A stretch of DNA of 64,000 bases from an uncultured Poribacteria bacterium (GTDB taxonomy: Bacteria; Poribacteria; WGA-4E; WGA-3G). This document shows, piece by piece, positions 43,464 through 52,183 of the stretch (position 1 is the first letter of the stretch; each line of letters begins with the position of its first letter). A program made the translations under genes and the position numbers. The notes under the pieces were generated by a model. The model had not been told where the DNA came from. It ran no database searches and saw only the letters and a program-made list of their open reading frames with translations. The stretch covers positions 3,886,481 through 3,950,480 of the forward strand of contig OY282383.1 of NCBI GenBank assembly GCA_958295855.1. The letters run 5' to 3'.

Positions 43464-44879
43464 ATGACGAACATGCCAAGGTTAGTCGTTGAAGTCTTTG
43501 AACATGTGAATTTTCAAGGGCGCAAAGTGACGCTGATTGAATCTGTTCCGAATACTGGGGAAATTGGGGCACAAGACATTATTTCTTCAATTAAGATTTA
43601 CAAGGGCCCGGGGTTCAACGCGTCACCGAATTATAAAGCGATTTTTCATGAGCACGAGAGCTATAAGGGGCGGCGGCTCGTCTTAGCCCCTGGGTTCTAT
43701 CCTAATATTCACGACATTCCTTACAACTTCGGGGATACGATTACGGCTATCAGTTTTAGTCCATCGGCCCATCCTACGCCGCCGGAGTACGGGGCGGTCC
43801 CGGTGATTATTGAAGTGTTTCGTGATGTTGACTACAGCGGCGAGCGAAGCGTTATCATGCGGGATGTAAGTTCAATGTTTGACATCGGCATGAACGATAC
43901 GATTTCGTCAATTCGGATACAACGCGGTCCAAGCTTCCCGTTTAGTGGGTGTCATGTTATTTTCTACGAACACGTGAATTTTGAAGGCAGGCGACTGAAC
44001 CTTAACCTGAGTTCACGAGAATTCCGTTTGGCAATCCGGAACCTCCGTTCGCTCCCACATTCTCAATCGTTTTCAGACATTATTTCTTCCCTAAAGATTG
44101 TGCCTTTAGGTGTTTTCCGGGTGCTGATTGTTGTAGGAGACAACCAGACTGGGGAGCCTGCTGTATTAGAATCGTTGACAACACTTGAAGGGCTGGAATT
44201 TCAATTTACAACGGTGCATATTAACGATAACCCTGACAATCGTGGCGATGTCAACAATGCCATCAAACTCTCAAGTATCACGCTTTCTGAGTACGACATC
44301 ATCTGGTTTACGTGGTTCGCGACGGGCCATGATGGCGAATATTTCCTTGAAGATGCGGATGAGGCAATTCAGGATTTTGTGCGAAAGGGCGGCATCGTCT
44401 GGGCTTCTGCTATGGACAACAACATCACGCCACCTGATGGTGTGCATACCACCGAGCCACAGTGGCGTGGAGACTGGCTGCCCGTGAACCAGCATCCGAT
44501 CCGCGTGATTAATTCCAACGATTGCAACGTGCAAGTTACCGACAACGGGCAGAAAACGGGAATGTTTACCTGGCCGCATAAGATTAATGTAGATGCACTG
44601 ATAACCGATGATCATTGGGTGACAGACGACCCGAGTTACCGCAAACTGGCAGTTAGAGAGGATAACGGCGATGCTGTCAGTATCCAGTTGCAATGGGGCG
44701 AAGGCTATTATGTCGCTTTTGCTGTAGATACTCGGGATGCGTACCGGACAACCATCGCCAAACCTCTCATTGAGAATGCTCTCTGTTATCTCGCAAACCT
44801 TGCGTGGCAGACCTCGCCGCGCCAACCGCTCAAGGGGCGATACCGGACGCACCTCAGCAGCACGACAATTTTCCGGTAA
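43464..44879 (+). CDS. Beta/gamma-crystallin domain protein with glutamine-amidotransferase-like C-terminus
   Basis: ATG 43464 follows AGGAGGG. 471 residues. The front ~200 residues contain four Greek-key motifs in two crystallin domains: VEVFEHVNFQGRKVTLIE, AIFHEHESYKGRRLVLAP, IEVFRDVDYSGERSVIM and VIFYEHVNFEGRRLNLNL, each later followed by D-x-I-S/T-(S/A)-I/L. The remainder (VLIVVGDNQTGEPAVLESL, DIIWFTWFATGHDGEYFL, GGIVWASAMDN, WGEGYYVAFAVD) resembles ThuA/DUF4159-type class I amidotransferase folds. No signal peptide. The N/D-N/D-x-S/T-S signature of calcium binding is partly present (DTITAIS, NDTISSI). Confidence 0.85.
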   Translation: MTNMPRLVVEVFEHVNFQGRKVTLIESVPNTGEIGAQDIISSIKIYKGPGFNASPNYKAIFHEHESYKGRRLVLAPGFYPNIHDIPYNFGDTITAISFSPSAHPTPPEYGAVPVIIEVFRDVDYSGERSVIMRDVSSMFDIGMNDTISSIRIQRGPSFPFSGCHVIFYEHVNFEGRRLNLNLSSREFRLAIRNLRSLPHSQSFSDIISSLKIVPLGVFRVLIVVGDNQTGEPAVLESLTTLEGLEFQFTTVHINDNPDNRGDVNNAIKLSSITLSEYDIIWFTWFATGHDGEYFLEDADEAIQDFVRKGGIVWASAMDNNITPPDGVHTTEPQWRGDWLPVNQHPIRVINSNDCNVQVTDNGQKTGMFTWPHKINVDALITDDHWVTDDPSYRKLAVREDNGDAVSIQLQWGEGYYVAFAVDTRDAYRTTIAKPLIENALCYLANLAWQTSPRQPLKGRYRTHLSSTTIFR

Positions 44880-45091
44880 AATAAGTGTAGGTATGCTCAA
44901 AAAGTGCACCTGTGCCGTAGAATGGCAGTCGGCTACCAACAATCGACTGTGAGTAAAGGACTGTGTTTGTAACAATCTATCCACCCTTGAGGGCGGGGGG
45001 GAAGGCGCACGCCGAGGGAAGATGGAGGTTACAGCACACCTCTTACCGATAACCGATAGCCGACAGCTGACAGCCCTCATAGGAGAATTGA

Positions 45092-47392
45092 ATGCGTTTT
45101 ATTGCTGTGATCATTTTCTTACTAGCGGTTGCTATTGCTGTTGCGTGGTTCGCCTATCAAAACCTCGATGGCTTGGGGCAGAGCGGAGTAATGCGCGCCC
45201 TGACAGCTGTTGTCCTCGTATTGCTCGCAATCTTGATTGCATTTGCCGCAACAGTCATCCGCTACCGGATACCGAAAGCCGATGTCGCGCTCGTTAGGAC
45301 AGGCGGTTCGAAAGAAAAAATTAGTATTACAGGCGGACTCTGGGTTAACACTATCCTTCATGAAATCAAAGAGATTTCTCTCAATACGATGCGAATCGAG
45401 GTAGTACGTGAGGGATCGGAGGCGTTGATTACCTACGACTTTAACCGCGGCGATGTTGAAGTAGTCTTCTATCTTAAAGTTGAACCCGAAATCACTGCTA
45501 TCTTGCGCGCTGCGCAAGCCCTCGGCGACAAATCAATGACACCGGAGACCGTGCGTGAATTAATTGAACCGAAACTGGAAGGGGCTTTGCGAAGCGTTGC
45601 CGCTGAAAGTGATATTCAAGACCTGCTCCAAAAACGCAAAGAGTTCGCTGATAAAGTGCTAGACGCATGCGGCGCCGACTTAGAAACGCAAAACGGGCTA
45701 ACGCTTGAAACTGTCTCAATTATCCGCGTAGATCAGACACCCGTTGAAACGCTGGATGCAGAAAACCGATTCGATGCCGTCGGTATCCGAGAAATCACGG
45801 AAATCACCGCCGAGCAAGAGCGTGAAAAAGAACGCATCATCCAGGAAAAAGAGGTCGCCATCGTTCAAATTGAGGTGGATGCCCGTATCCAGAAACTAGA
45901 GGCGGAGCAGCACCAGGCCTGGGCAGAATCCGACCAGCAGAAAAATATCGCCATTTATGCCGCCGAACGGGAAGCAGAAACCCTCAAGTTTCAGTTTGAG
46001 ATGGAACAGGGTGTGCAAGAGCGCGAATACGAGATGAAGCAGGAGGTTGAACGCGCACGCATCACACAAGAACAGGTCGTCCAAGAACGCGAAATTGAGA
46101 TGAACCGCGACATCGAAGTCGCACGCGTCCAACAAGAGCAGATTGTTGCCGAACGTGAAATTGAGAAGAATCTCATCGTTGAGACGCAACAGATTGAGCA
46201 AGCCAAAGTTGTCCAACTCGCCGAAATTGAGCAGCACCTCACTGTGCAGATGCAGAAAATTGAGCAAGAGCAAACCCTCGAGGTCCGCGAGATAGAAAAG
46301 GTGTTGACGGTTGAGAAATCGCGTATCGCCCAAGAAGAGAGTGTATCGTTGCGGGATGTTGAGCGCGAATTGGCAGTGCAGATAGCACGCTTCAGCCAAG
46401 AACAACAGGTGCAACAGCGCGAAATTGAGAAAAATCTCGTTGTTGAAACCTCACAAATCGACCAGATGCGGCAAGTGGAACTCGCTGAAATTGCCAAAAC
46501 GTTAGCCGTCGAGATAACCCGAATCGCACAAGAACAGCATGTGGAAACCCGAGACATTGAAAAGCAACTGGTTGTAGAACTTGCACAGATTGGACAAGAA
46601 GAGGGTGTCTCATTACGAGACATTGAGCGCGAATTGGCAGTGCAGACAGCACGCTTCAGCCAAGAACAACAGGTGCAACAACGCGAAATTGAGAAAAATC
46701 TCGTCGTTGAAACCGCACAAATCGACCAGATGCGGCAAGTGGAACTCGCTGAAATTGCCAGAACGTTAACTGTCGAGCAATCCCGAATCGGGCAGGAATT
46801 GCGCGTCGCTCTCACGGACGAAGACAGAAAGATCGATATTGCCAACAAACAGCAGGTAACGGCGTTGGCAGAGAAGGAGCAGTTAGTTGCGGAAGCCGAA
46901 CGCATGGGTGCAGAAGTGGAGGTGACGGCGACCGAACAGGTCAAAGAGGCAGAGTGGCAACGCGAGGTAGCTATCATCGGTGCAGAAGCACAGGCACAAC
47001 CCATTGAACGCCTCGCCGATGCGATACTTGCCGAAGCGCGTGCGAAAGCACAAGGCGAAATGGCAGAATACGAAGCGCGGAATGTCGCGGAACAGCGCGT
47101 TCTCGTCCAAGAGGCAATCTTAGAGCTCATCGAAGAAGCCCCTGATATTATAGAGGAACTCATGAAGCCTGTTGAGAAAATCGACAGCATTAAGATTTTG
47201 GATATGGGGAACAACGATGGGCGAGGCGGCATCAACCGGAGCAATATGGGGCGGCTTGCGAATGCATTACTCGACACAGGTGCTATCTCCCCTATGCTCA
47301 AGGAGTTGTTCAATTTCGCCGATGTTGATGCACAACAGATTACGGATAAAATCGCTGAATATCTGGCGGACCTGGTGAATCGCCCGAGTTAA
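45092..47392 (+). CDS. SPFH/flotillin-like membrane protein with long 22-residue repeats
   Basis: 766 residues. Two N-terminal membrane helices (residues ~4-22 and ~36-56) are followed by an SPFH domain (VALVRTGGSKEKISITGG, MTPETVRELIEPKLEGALR, GLTLETVSIIRVDQTPVE), as in flotillins, which scaffold membrane microdomains. Residues 311-574 are exactly twelve 22-residue units (start REIEKNLVVETSQI or similar), forming a continuous coiled coil of 11-residue periodicity. The end returns to flotillin-like AEAERMGAEVEV and IERLADAILAEARAKAQGE. AGGAGAATTG precedes the ATG. Confidence 0.88.
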   Translation: MRFIAVIIFLLAVAIAVAWFAYQNLDGLGQSGVMRALTAVVLVLLAILIAFAATVIRYRIPKADVALVRTGGSKEKISITGGLWVNTILHEIKEISLNTMRIEVVREGSEALITYDFNRGDVEVVFYLKVEPEITAILRAAQALGDKSMTPETVRELIEPKLEGALRSVAAESDIQDLLQKRKEFADKVLDACGADLETQNGLTLETVSIIRVDQTPVETLDAENRFDAVGIREITEITAEQEREKERIIQEKEVAIVQIEVDARIQKLEAEQHQAWAESDQQKNIAIYAAEREAETLKFQFEMEQGVQEREYEMKQEVERARITQEQVVQEREIEMNRDIEVARVQQEQIVAEREIEKNLIVETQQIEQAKVVQLAEIEQHLTVQMQKIEQEQTLEVREIEKVLTVEKSRIAQEESVSLRDVERELAVQIARFSQEQQVQQREIEKNLVVETSQIDQMRQVELAEIAKTLAVEITRIAQEQHVETRDIEKQLVVELAQIGQEEGVSLRDIERELAVQTARFSQEQQVQQREIEKNLVVETAQIDQMRQVELAEIARTLTVEQSRIGQELRVALTDEDRKIDIANKQQVTALAEKEQLVAEAERMGAEVEVTATEQVKEAEWQREVAIIGAEAQAQPIERLADAILAEARAKAQGEMAEYEARNVAEQRVLVQEAILELIEEAPDIIEELMKPVEKIDSIKILDMGNNDGRGGINRSNMGRLANALLDTGAISPMLKELFNFADVDAQQITDKIAEYLADLVNRPS
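46022..46813 (+). repeat. Twelve tandem 66-bp (22-codon) repeats in the flotillin-like gene
   Basis: Units begin at REYEMKQ (46022) and end before TDEDRKI (46814). Two blocks 264 bp (four units) apart, near 46366-46513 and 46630-46777, are almost identical at DNA level, so recent duplication is likely. Confidence 0.85.
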
Positions 47393-47556
47393 ACTTTTTC
47401 GTCTATGCCTAGTACCTTCACCGCATTATGTAGTTGTAATCGCATTCAAGAGCTCGTCGGAAGTTTCTGATGCAAGTCTTGTAGGGGTAGTGCCTTGTGC
47501 CTACCCTTAATTAGGGGAAACCGAGCCTTGTGCCGGTTCCCCTTCCGCAGTGCCTT

Positions 47557-47835
47557 ATGCATACCGCTCTCGTATACTTTGCCTCGTTCTTGATGCTCTT
47601 TGGCACGCTGCAGCATCGCCTAACTGACAGCGGGCTAATCACTGTCGTATCGCTTGGCATCAGTTCTTGGCTCTGGACATGGATTTTTCGGACAGGAACG
47701 GGTACCTGGATTACAAAGTTTCCACGATGGCATAAGTGGATATATCATTGGTGTCTGATAACTAGCGTGATAATGAGCCTCGGGTTTATAGTCTTGCTGA
47801 CGGGTGATGTCTTTTTTGGGTGGGAGCTCGGTTAA
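47557..47835 (+). CDS. Small membrane protein, 92 aa
   Basis: Three hydrophobic helices: ALVYFASFLMLFGTL, LITVVSLGISSWLWTWIF and LITSVIMSLGFIVLLTG, with a basic loop (WITKFPRWHKWIYH). Not recognised. The ATG lies at the edge of a family C-like repeat (GCAGTGCCTTATGC), and no ribosome site is visible, so the start is uncertain. It follows the flotillin-like gene by 164 bases that hold a family C copy (47481-47507) and half of a family E repeat. Confidence 0.5.
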   Translation: MHTALVYFASFLMLFGTLQHRLTDSGLITVVSLGISSWLWTWIFRTGTGTWITKFPRWHKWIYHWCLITSVIMSLGFIVLLTGDVFFGWELG

Positions 47836-47847
47836 TTACGTTTCTGC

Positions 47848-48018
47848 GGCGTAATGGTATCGGTTTCCCCTGCTTTGCAGGGGTAATATACCACTGCGCC
47901 CATAAGCGACGTGCATTCACGCGCAACTTGGGCGAAGAGGAGACTCACCCCGCAAAGCGGGGTAGCATCTTATTAGCCGCAAAAATGCGTGTCTAACCCT
48001 CGGCAAATTGACGAAAAT
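47848..48018 (+). repeat. Composite upstream repeat R6
   Basis: GCGGCGTAATGG, a family A palindrome with TTT loop (47867-47883), GCGACGTGCATTCACGCGC, AACTTGGGCG, a second family A copy (47948-47962), then AGCCGCAAAAATGCGTGTCT and GGCAAATTGACGAAAATT. Thirty bases later the next gene starts. R7 at 49506 shares the core. Confidence 0.75.
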
Positions 48019-48047
48019 TCAAACCGAAAGGAAAGAAGAAAACAACC

Positions 48048-49331
48048 ATGCGCCATCAGCAACGCCCAACATCAAAAAGAAGGTCCAAGCGGCAGCGGTG
48101 TCGCACCTGTCGTTCTGATAGCGGGAAACGTATTTGCCCTGCGCTCAACGGCATGTTAATCTGCCCCGAATGTTGTAGAGCGAAGCGCGCCAAGATTCCT
48201 GGGTGCGATGAGAGATGCCGTTACTACACACCCCTCATTGTATCAAGCAGGACGCATAAGCCTCCCGATTTTCCGATGCATCGGTGTCTCGTCAGCCGTT
48301 CCAAAGACACTGGCATGTTAATCGTCGTTGGCACCCGGAAACGCCCTGATGGGAACGTGAAAGCGATGTTTCTCCTGCTCGACCTCTGGAAAAAAGGCAT
48401 TCGGAACTGCTTTTATGACGCGAACCTCTCTGAAAAACAGTTTGAACGGGTCGCGCAGAGAATTGGCAAAGACTATAACCTCTTGGAATCTGCTTATCCG
48501 GATGACGCGTCCGAACCCGAAGAGTTGATTCGTCTGCCGAAAAATACGCTCGTTATAGAAGCTGATGCCGCAATCCACTTGGATAAGGGCGTGCGAATCG
48601 TCAAACACGAAGAAGCCTCCGGCGGGCAAGCCATTGACAGCCTCAGGGGTGCACGCGCAGTCCATGAGATTTTCATTCCTAAAAAAGGGAAATGGTATGT
48701 CTGGCTCCGCGTGCTTTTTGACGGCGGTGGAAAAGATTCCTTGTGGATCGGCATGGATGACGCAATTCCGCACCCTTGGAATAGGAAAGGCGGCCCCGGT
48801 GCCATTAAAATTTATGCTGAATCGCCCGCCCAGTGGGGACACTGGCTTTGGGACTCCGGCGTAAATAACAACACAGGCATCAGTCCCTATTTTTTTGAGG
48901 TGAAACGGACAGGGTACTATCAACTCTGGTCCAAGGGCAGGGAGCCTGGGTCGCGTTTGGACCAGATTTTGCTCACCCGCTCCCGTGATTTCAACCCTGA
49001 AACCGAGACAGGCGGAAAACCGCTCCCAATCATGAGCTTACCGCACCCCTACGAGCCTGTCGCCCTTGCCGAATGTCAAAAACTGATTCGCCATGCTGTC
49101 CAGATAGCAACTGCTGTTGAAACCGAATTACCTTGGGAATTTAAATACTGGCTTCGCGACATGTGGGGCGATATCACCCAATTTCCTGAAACAGAGGGAT
49201 CCCTCTATAAATGCCCCAAATGCGGGGCAGATCTGCCGCAGCAGGCGGTTGACCTCATGATACAACACGCGCAATCTGATGACATTCAATTCTACATCCT
49301 ATGCCGAAAGTGCGGAGGCGAGTTTGATTAA
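48048..49331 (+). CDS. Two-zinc-ribbon protein with central carbohydrate-binding-like domain
   Basis: 427 residues. The N-terminus is a Cys-rich cluster (CRTCRSDSGKRICPAL, ICPECCRAKRAKIPGC, DERCRYY), and the C-terminus has a ribbon with two CxxC pairs (YKCPKCGADL, ILCRKCGGEFD). Between, VIEADAAIHLDKGVRIVKHE, KGKWYVWLRVLFDGGGKDSLW, and TGYYQLWSKGREPGSRLDQI look like a CBM6/malectin-type jelly roll, normally extracellular. The mixture is unusual, as there is no signal peptide. GAAAGGAAAG precedes the ATG. Function unknown. Confidence 0.7.
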   Translation: MRHQQRPTSKRRSKRQRCRTCRSDSGKRICPALNGMLICPECCRAKRAKIPGCDERCRYYTPLIVSSRTHKPPDFPMHRCLVSRSKDTGMLIVVGTRKRPDGNVKAMFLLLDLWKKGIRNCFYDANLSEKQFERVAQRIGKDYNLLESAYPDDASEPEELIRLPKNTLVIEADAAIHLDKGVRIVKHEEASGGQAIDSLRGARAVHEIFIPKKGKWYVWLRVLFDGGGKDSLWIGMDDAIPHPWNRKGGPGAIKIYAESPAQWGHWLWDSGVNNNTGISPYFFEVKRTGYYQLWSKGREPGSRLDQILLTRSRDFNPETETGGKPLPIMSLPHPYEPVALAECQKLIRHAVQIATAVETELPWEFKYWLRDMWGDITQFPETEGSLYKCPKCGADLPQQAVDLMIQHAQSDDIQFYILCRKCGGEFD

Positions 49332-49505
49332 TGAGAAGGGTTTGTAGCGGCAGTGCCTTGTGCCTGCCCGCATGCGTCAAGTTTCGGACAACATCCGAAA
49401 CGGCAGGTGGTATCTACCCCTGCAAAGCAGGGGCAACTACCCATAACGCAGTGCCATATCACCGGTTTCCAACGTCGAACTTTAGCACCCATTGAATGCA
49501 CGTCG
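49332..49505. other. Repeat-rich intergenic stretch
   Basis: Contains a family C copy (49344-49370) and an intergenic family A palindrome (49417-49433, CCCCTGCAAAGCAGGGG). No gene seen. Confidence 0.65.
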
Positions 49506-49675
49506 CAAATGTAAGAAATAAAAAAGTTGCTTGCTTTTTGCGGCGTAAACGCCCAAATGCGACGTGCATTCACGCGCAACTTGGGCGCAGGTGGTATTTA
49601 CCCCTGCAAAGCAGGGGAGACATACCTTTAGCCGCAAAAATGCGTGTCTAAACCTCGGCAAATTGACGAAAATTT
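49506..49675 (+). repeat. Composite upstream repeat R7, before the M6 peptidase
   Basis: Starts with a reversed family H piece (TGTAAGAAATAAAAAAGTTG), then TTGCGGCGTAAACGCCCAAA, GCGACGTGCATTCACGCGC, AACTTGGGCG, a family A palindrome (49601-49617), AGCCGCAAAAATGCGTGTCT and GGCAAATTGACGAAAATT. The TTGCGGCGTAAACGCCC part is the reverse complement of a segment in R1. Confidence 0.75.
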
Positions 49676-49677
49676 GT

Positions 49678-51915
49678 ATGATAGCAATAACGAAAGACAA
49701 AAAATCAGAAACCTCTGACGAGATCTACAGTGCAGCGCCAGACGCATCTTGCATTCTGATTACTCCGCAAGGAAAAACGAATATTCTATTTTTGGCATTA
49801 AGCGTTATACTCTTTGCGCCGCTATGCCTCGCTGCCCCGCCGAGCCCTTATCACTTTTTCAATGTAGATGCGGTGAGCGGCGAATGGCACCCCAAGTCAC
49901 CTCAAAGCACATCAAGATATCTCCAGGCACTGGATGGCTGCTGCCTCGCCAAAGAACAAAGCATTTTGCAACCCGACGGCATAGAATATGTCCTCGCCCT
50001 GAAAGTTGATTTCACTGACATGCCAGGAAGGAGAAGCAGCACTGAGCTGAATCAATACCTTTTTGCCACAGAGGGTGTTTCCCTGAAAACATACTACCGG
50101 GAAAACTCATATCAACAAATGGATATCCAGCCCGGACCGATGGGTGGAGTTGTCCCGGCTGGCAACGCATGGATTCGTGCCAAAAAGCCGATGAGCTATT
50201 ACGGCGAGGGGGCCAGAAACATCGCACGTTACCGGGAACTCATCAGCGAGGCGTGCCAAGCAGTGGATGCTGCGGTTGATTTTTCGGAATACGATAGGGA
50301 CAAAGACGGAATCGTCGATCATATTTTCCTTATTCATGCCGGTAATGATGAAGCTTCGACTGCTGTCCACGATGACATCTGGTCGGTGCTTACACCTGCC
50401 GTTAACATTGTTCACGATGGTGTGCGCATTGATACCGCCGTCATCGTTGCTGAAGAACCGGATTTTGAGAAACCGCACTTAGGCATCTATTTCCATGAAT
50501 TTTTCCACGACTTTGGGGCACCGGACGTTTACGGACTTTTCTTCACAGATGCCAGCGACCACAAGTGGGGCCTGATGGGTGCTTTTGGCCCCTATCAGGG
50601 GCCCGCTGTTCTCGGGCTCGGAAACGGCTTAGCACCCAGCCATATCATGGGGTACCTCAAATGGGATTTCGATGCACGGCCTGAAAATGGGCGCGTCGGC
50701 TGGATTGAACCGGTTGAGATCACACAAAATGGGCAGATTGCTGTTCCCAGTTTTGAACTGCCACCGAAAACTAACAAACTTTTCAAAATTGACATTCCTT
50801 ATGTAGCAGCACCAGCGCAAAAGGATATTACCCCTGCAAAGCAGGGGCAAATACAATTCAGCGAGGCACGGGAATTCTTCCTGATAGAGAACCGTTACAA
50901 AGCGTCCGGTGCGATGTTTGATACCTACCTGCCTGAATCCGGCATTCTCATCTGGCACATTGATGAGACGTGGGTGCGCCCCCCCGGTAGTTATGATGCC
51001 GCTCAACAGATATGGCTTGAAGATCCTGCGGATGCGGCACATCTGGGCATTGATAAAAATAACCCGGGCCTTATAGATATACAAACGATAACCGACGGTG
51101 CTGCCTACTCCGCTGACGATGGCGAAACTGCCTTTACGCCCGGCACCGTGCCAAACAGTCATGCCAACGACGGGCGCGTCTCCGGCATCTCACTCACCAA
51201 TATCGGTTCGGAGGGGTTTACTATGCCAATACTCGTGTCGTTTGGCGATACCTACGAACCCAACGATACCCTTGCGTCTGCCTTCCCAATTGAATATGGA
51301 CACGCTTACGAATCCTTTCTTTTCGATGCAGGGGATACGCGCGATGTTTACCAAGTAGAAGCTGTCAAAGGTGTAACTATTCGGGTGATATTGGCTGATA
51401 TTCCACCCGGGCAGGGGTACCGCCTGTCTCTCCTCAAAGCGACAGGAGAAACAGGGGCGATAGGTGAAAGCGCGCCCGACGTAGCAGGTTTGAAACTTCA
51501 TTATCAACCTGAGGCAACGGGAACCTTTTACCTGATCGTCGAATCTAACGGTGGATTCAGCAGTGTTGATTCCTACAGATTGCGCGTGGAACAACTGGCA
51601 CCAGAACCCTTTGCCTTCGCAGATACGCGGGTTTATCCAAACCCACTGCGCGCCGGCGATGCCACAGCGACATTCGCGTATCAGCTTGCCGCTTCGCAAT
51701 CTGCCGATAGCGTCAGCCTTGAAATTTTTCTACCTACCGGCGACCTGGTTTACAAGGAGATGCATCAGAATGTATTCACGCCGGGGAAATTCCAGTGGAA
51801 CGGCGAAACCCGTAGCGGCCGCCCCATCGCATCGGGGATATACATTTACCGCATATCTGCCGCACAAGCGGATGTGCATATTCAAGAAATTGGGAGAGTG
51901 AGTGTTGCGAAATAA
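49678..51915 (+). CDS. M6-family secreted metalloprotease with sorting tail
   Basis: 745 residues from ATG 49678. A hydrophobic signal (NILFLALSVILFAPLCLA) starts only at residue ~35; the stretch before it (SETSDEIYSAAPDASC, LITPQGK) is encoded by a family E repeat. The protease domain (immune inhibitor A-like) has the zinc site HEFFHDFGAPDVYG near residue 275 and DRDKDGIVDHIFLIHAGND earlier. A family A palindrome is in frame (DITPAKQGQI, bases 50831-50847). The end VYPNPLRAGDATATFAYQL ... GIYIYRI is a type-9-like (FlgD/Por) sorting domain. The true start may be inside or after the repeat. Confidence 0.85.
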   Translation: MIAITKDKKSETSDEIYSAAPDASCILITPQGKTNILFLALSVILFAPLCLAAPPSPYHFFNVDAVSGEWHPKSPQSTSRYLQALDGCCLAKEQSILQPDGIEYVLALKVDFTDMPGRRSSTELNQYLFATEGVSLKTYYRENSYQQMDIQPGPMGGVVPAGNAWIRAKKPMSYYGEGARNIARYRELISEACQAVDAAVDFSEYDRDKDGIVDHIFLIHAGNDEASTAVHDDIWSVLTPAVNIVHDGVRIDTAVIVAEEPDFEKPHLGIYFHEFFHDFGAPDVYGLFFTDASDHKWGLMGAFGPYQGPAVLGLGNGLAPSHIMGYLKWDFDARPENGRVGWIEPVEITQNGQIAVPSFELPPKTNKLFKIDIPYVAAPAQKDITPAKQGQIQFSEAREFFLIENRYKASGAMFDTYLPESGILIWHIDETWVRPPGSYDAAQQIWLEDPADAAHLGIDKNNPGLIDIQTITDGAAYSADDGETAFTPGTVPNSHANDGRVSGISLTNIGSEGFTMPILVSFGDTYEPNDTLASAFPIEYGHAYESFLFDAGDTRDVYQVEAVKGVTIRVILADIPPGQGYRLSLLKATGETGAIGESAPDVAGLKLHYQPEATGTFYLIVESNGGFSSVDSYRLRVEQLAPEPFAFADTRVYPNPLRAGDATATFAYQLAASQSADSVSLEIFLPTGDLVYKEMHQNVFTPGKFQWNGETRSGRPIASGIYIYRISAAQADVHIQEIGRVSVAK
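49700..49776. repeat. Family E repeat at the M6 peptidase start
   Basis: ATCAGAAACCTCTGACGAGA, CTACAGTGCAGCG and CTGATTACTCCGCAAGGAA. The same elements, in order, lie reversed at 56772-56841 upstream of htrA, and a half copy is at 47449-47470. Confidence 0.75.
50831..50847. repeat. Family A palindrome inside the M6 peptidase gene
   Basis: CCCCTGCAAAGCAGGGG then CAAATAC, translated as TPAKQGQI between two predicted strands of the region after the protease core. Confidence 0.9.
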
Positions 51916-52088
51916 ATTCTTGTCACATATTTCTTGACTAAAAATTGTAGTTATGATAGTTTAAAATGAACGCCTTTAGGCACACTAGCTGTATCCTACT
52001 CTGGCCCTAGAGTATCAAAAGCCCAAAATCAACCGTAGATACTTGCTTTCCGATACTTTGAATATCCCCGGAGTGCAAAAGGTATGTT

Positions 52089-52168
52089 CCCCGCAAAGCG
52101 GGGTGATACCTCTCAAGGAAAAACGACATGACACCAAATCCAACACGCATCAAAGATGCGGGTTATAG
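52089..52168. repeat. Family A and family B repeats upstream of the lipoprotein
   Basis: A family A palindrome (52089-52103, CCCCGCAAAGCGGGG, flank TGATACC) is followed by a family B copy (52134-52168; CCAAATCCAACA, core CGCATCAAAGATGCG, GGTTATAG). The end of the family B copy (TATAGGAGG) supplies the ribosome site of the next gene. Confidence 0.85.
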
Positions 52169-52183
52169 GAGGCAATATTATCA

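Noticed and set aside
43464..44879. Upstream extension of the crystallin gene to 43317
   Set aside because: The extension would run through the promoter at 43381-43410 and lacks a ribosome site; ATG 43464 has AGGAGGG.
45991..47313. 440-residue minus-strand open frame opposite the flotillin-like gene
   Set aside because: It is a low-complexity Ser/Cys-rich shadow of the 22-residue coiled-coil repeats; the plus frame has domains, start and ribosome site.
5935..52103. Family A repeats as a CRISPR array
   Set aside because: Copies are hundreds to thousands of bases apart, without regular spacers, and lie inside genes; no cas gene is present.
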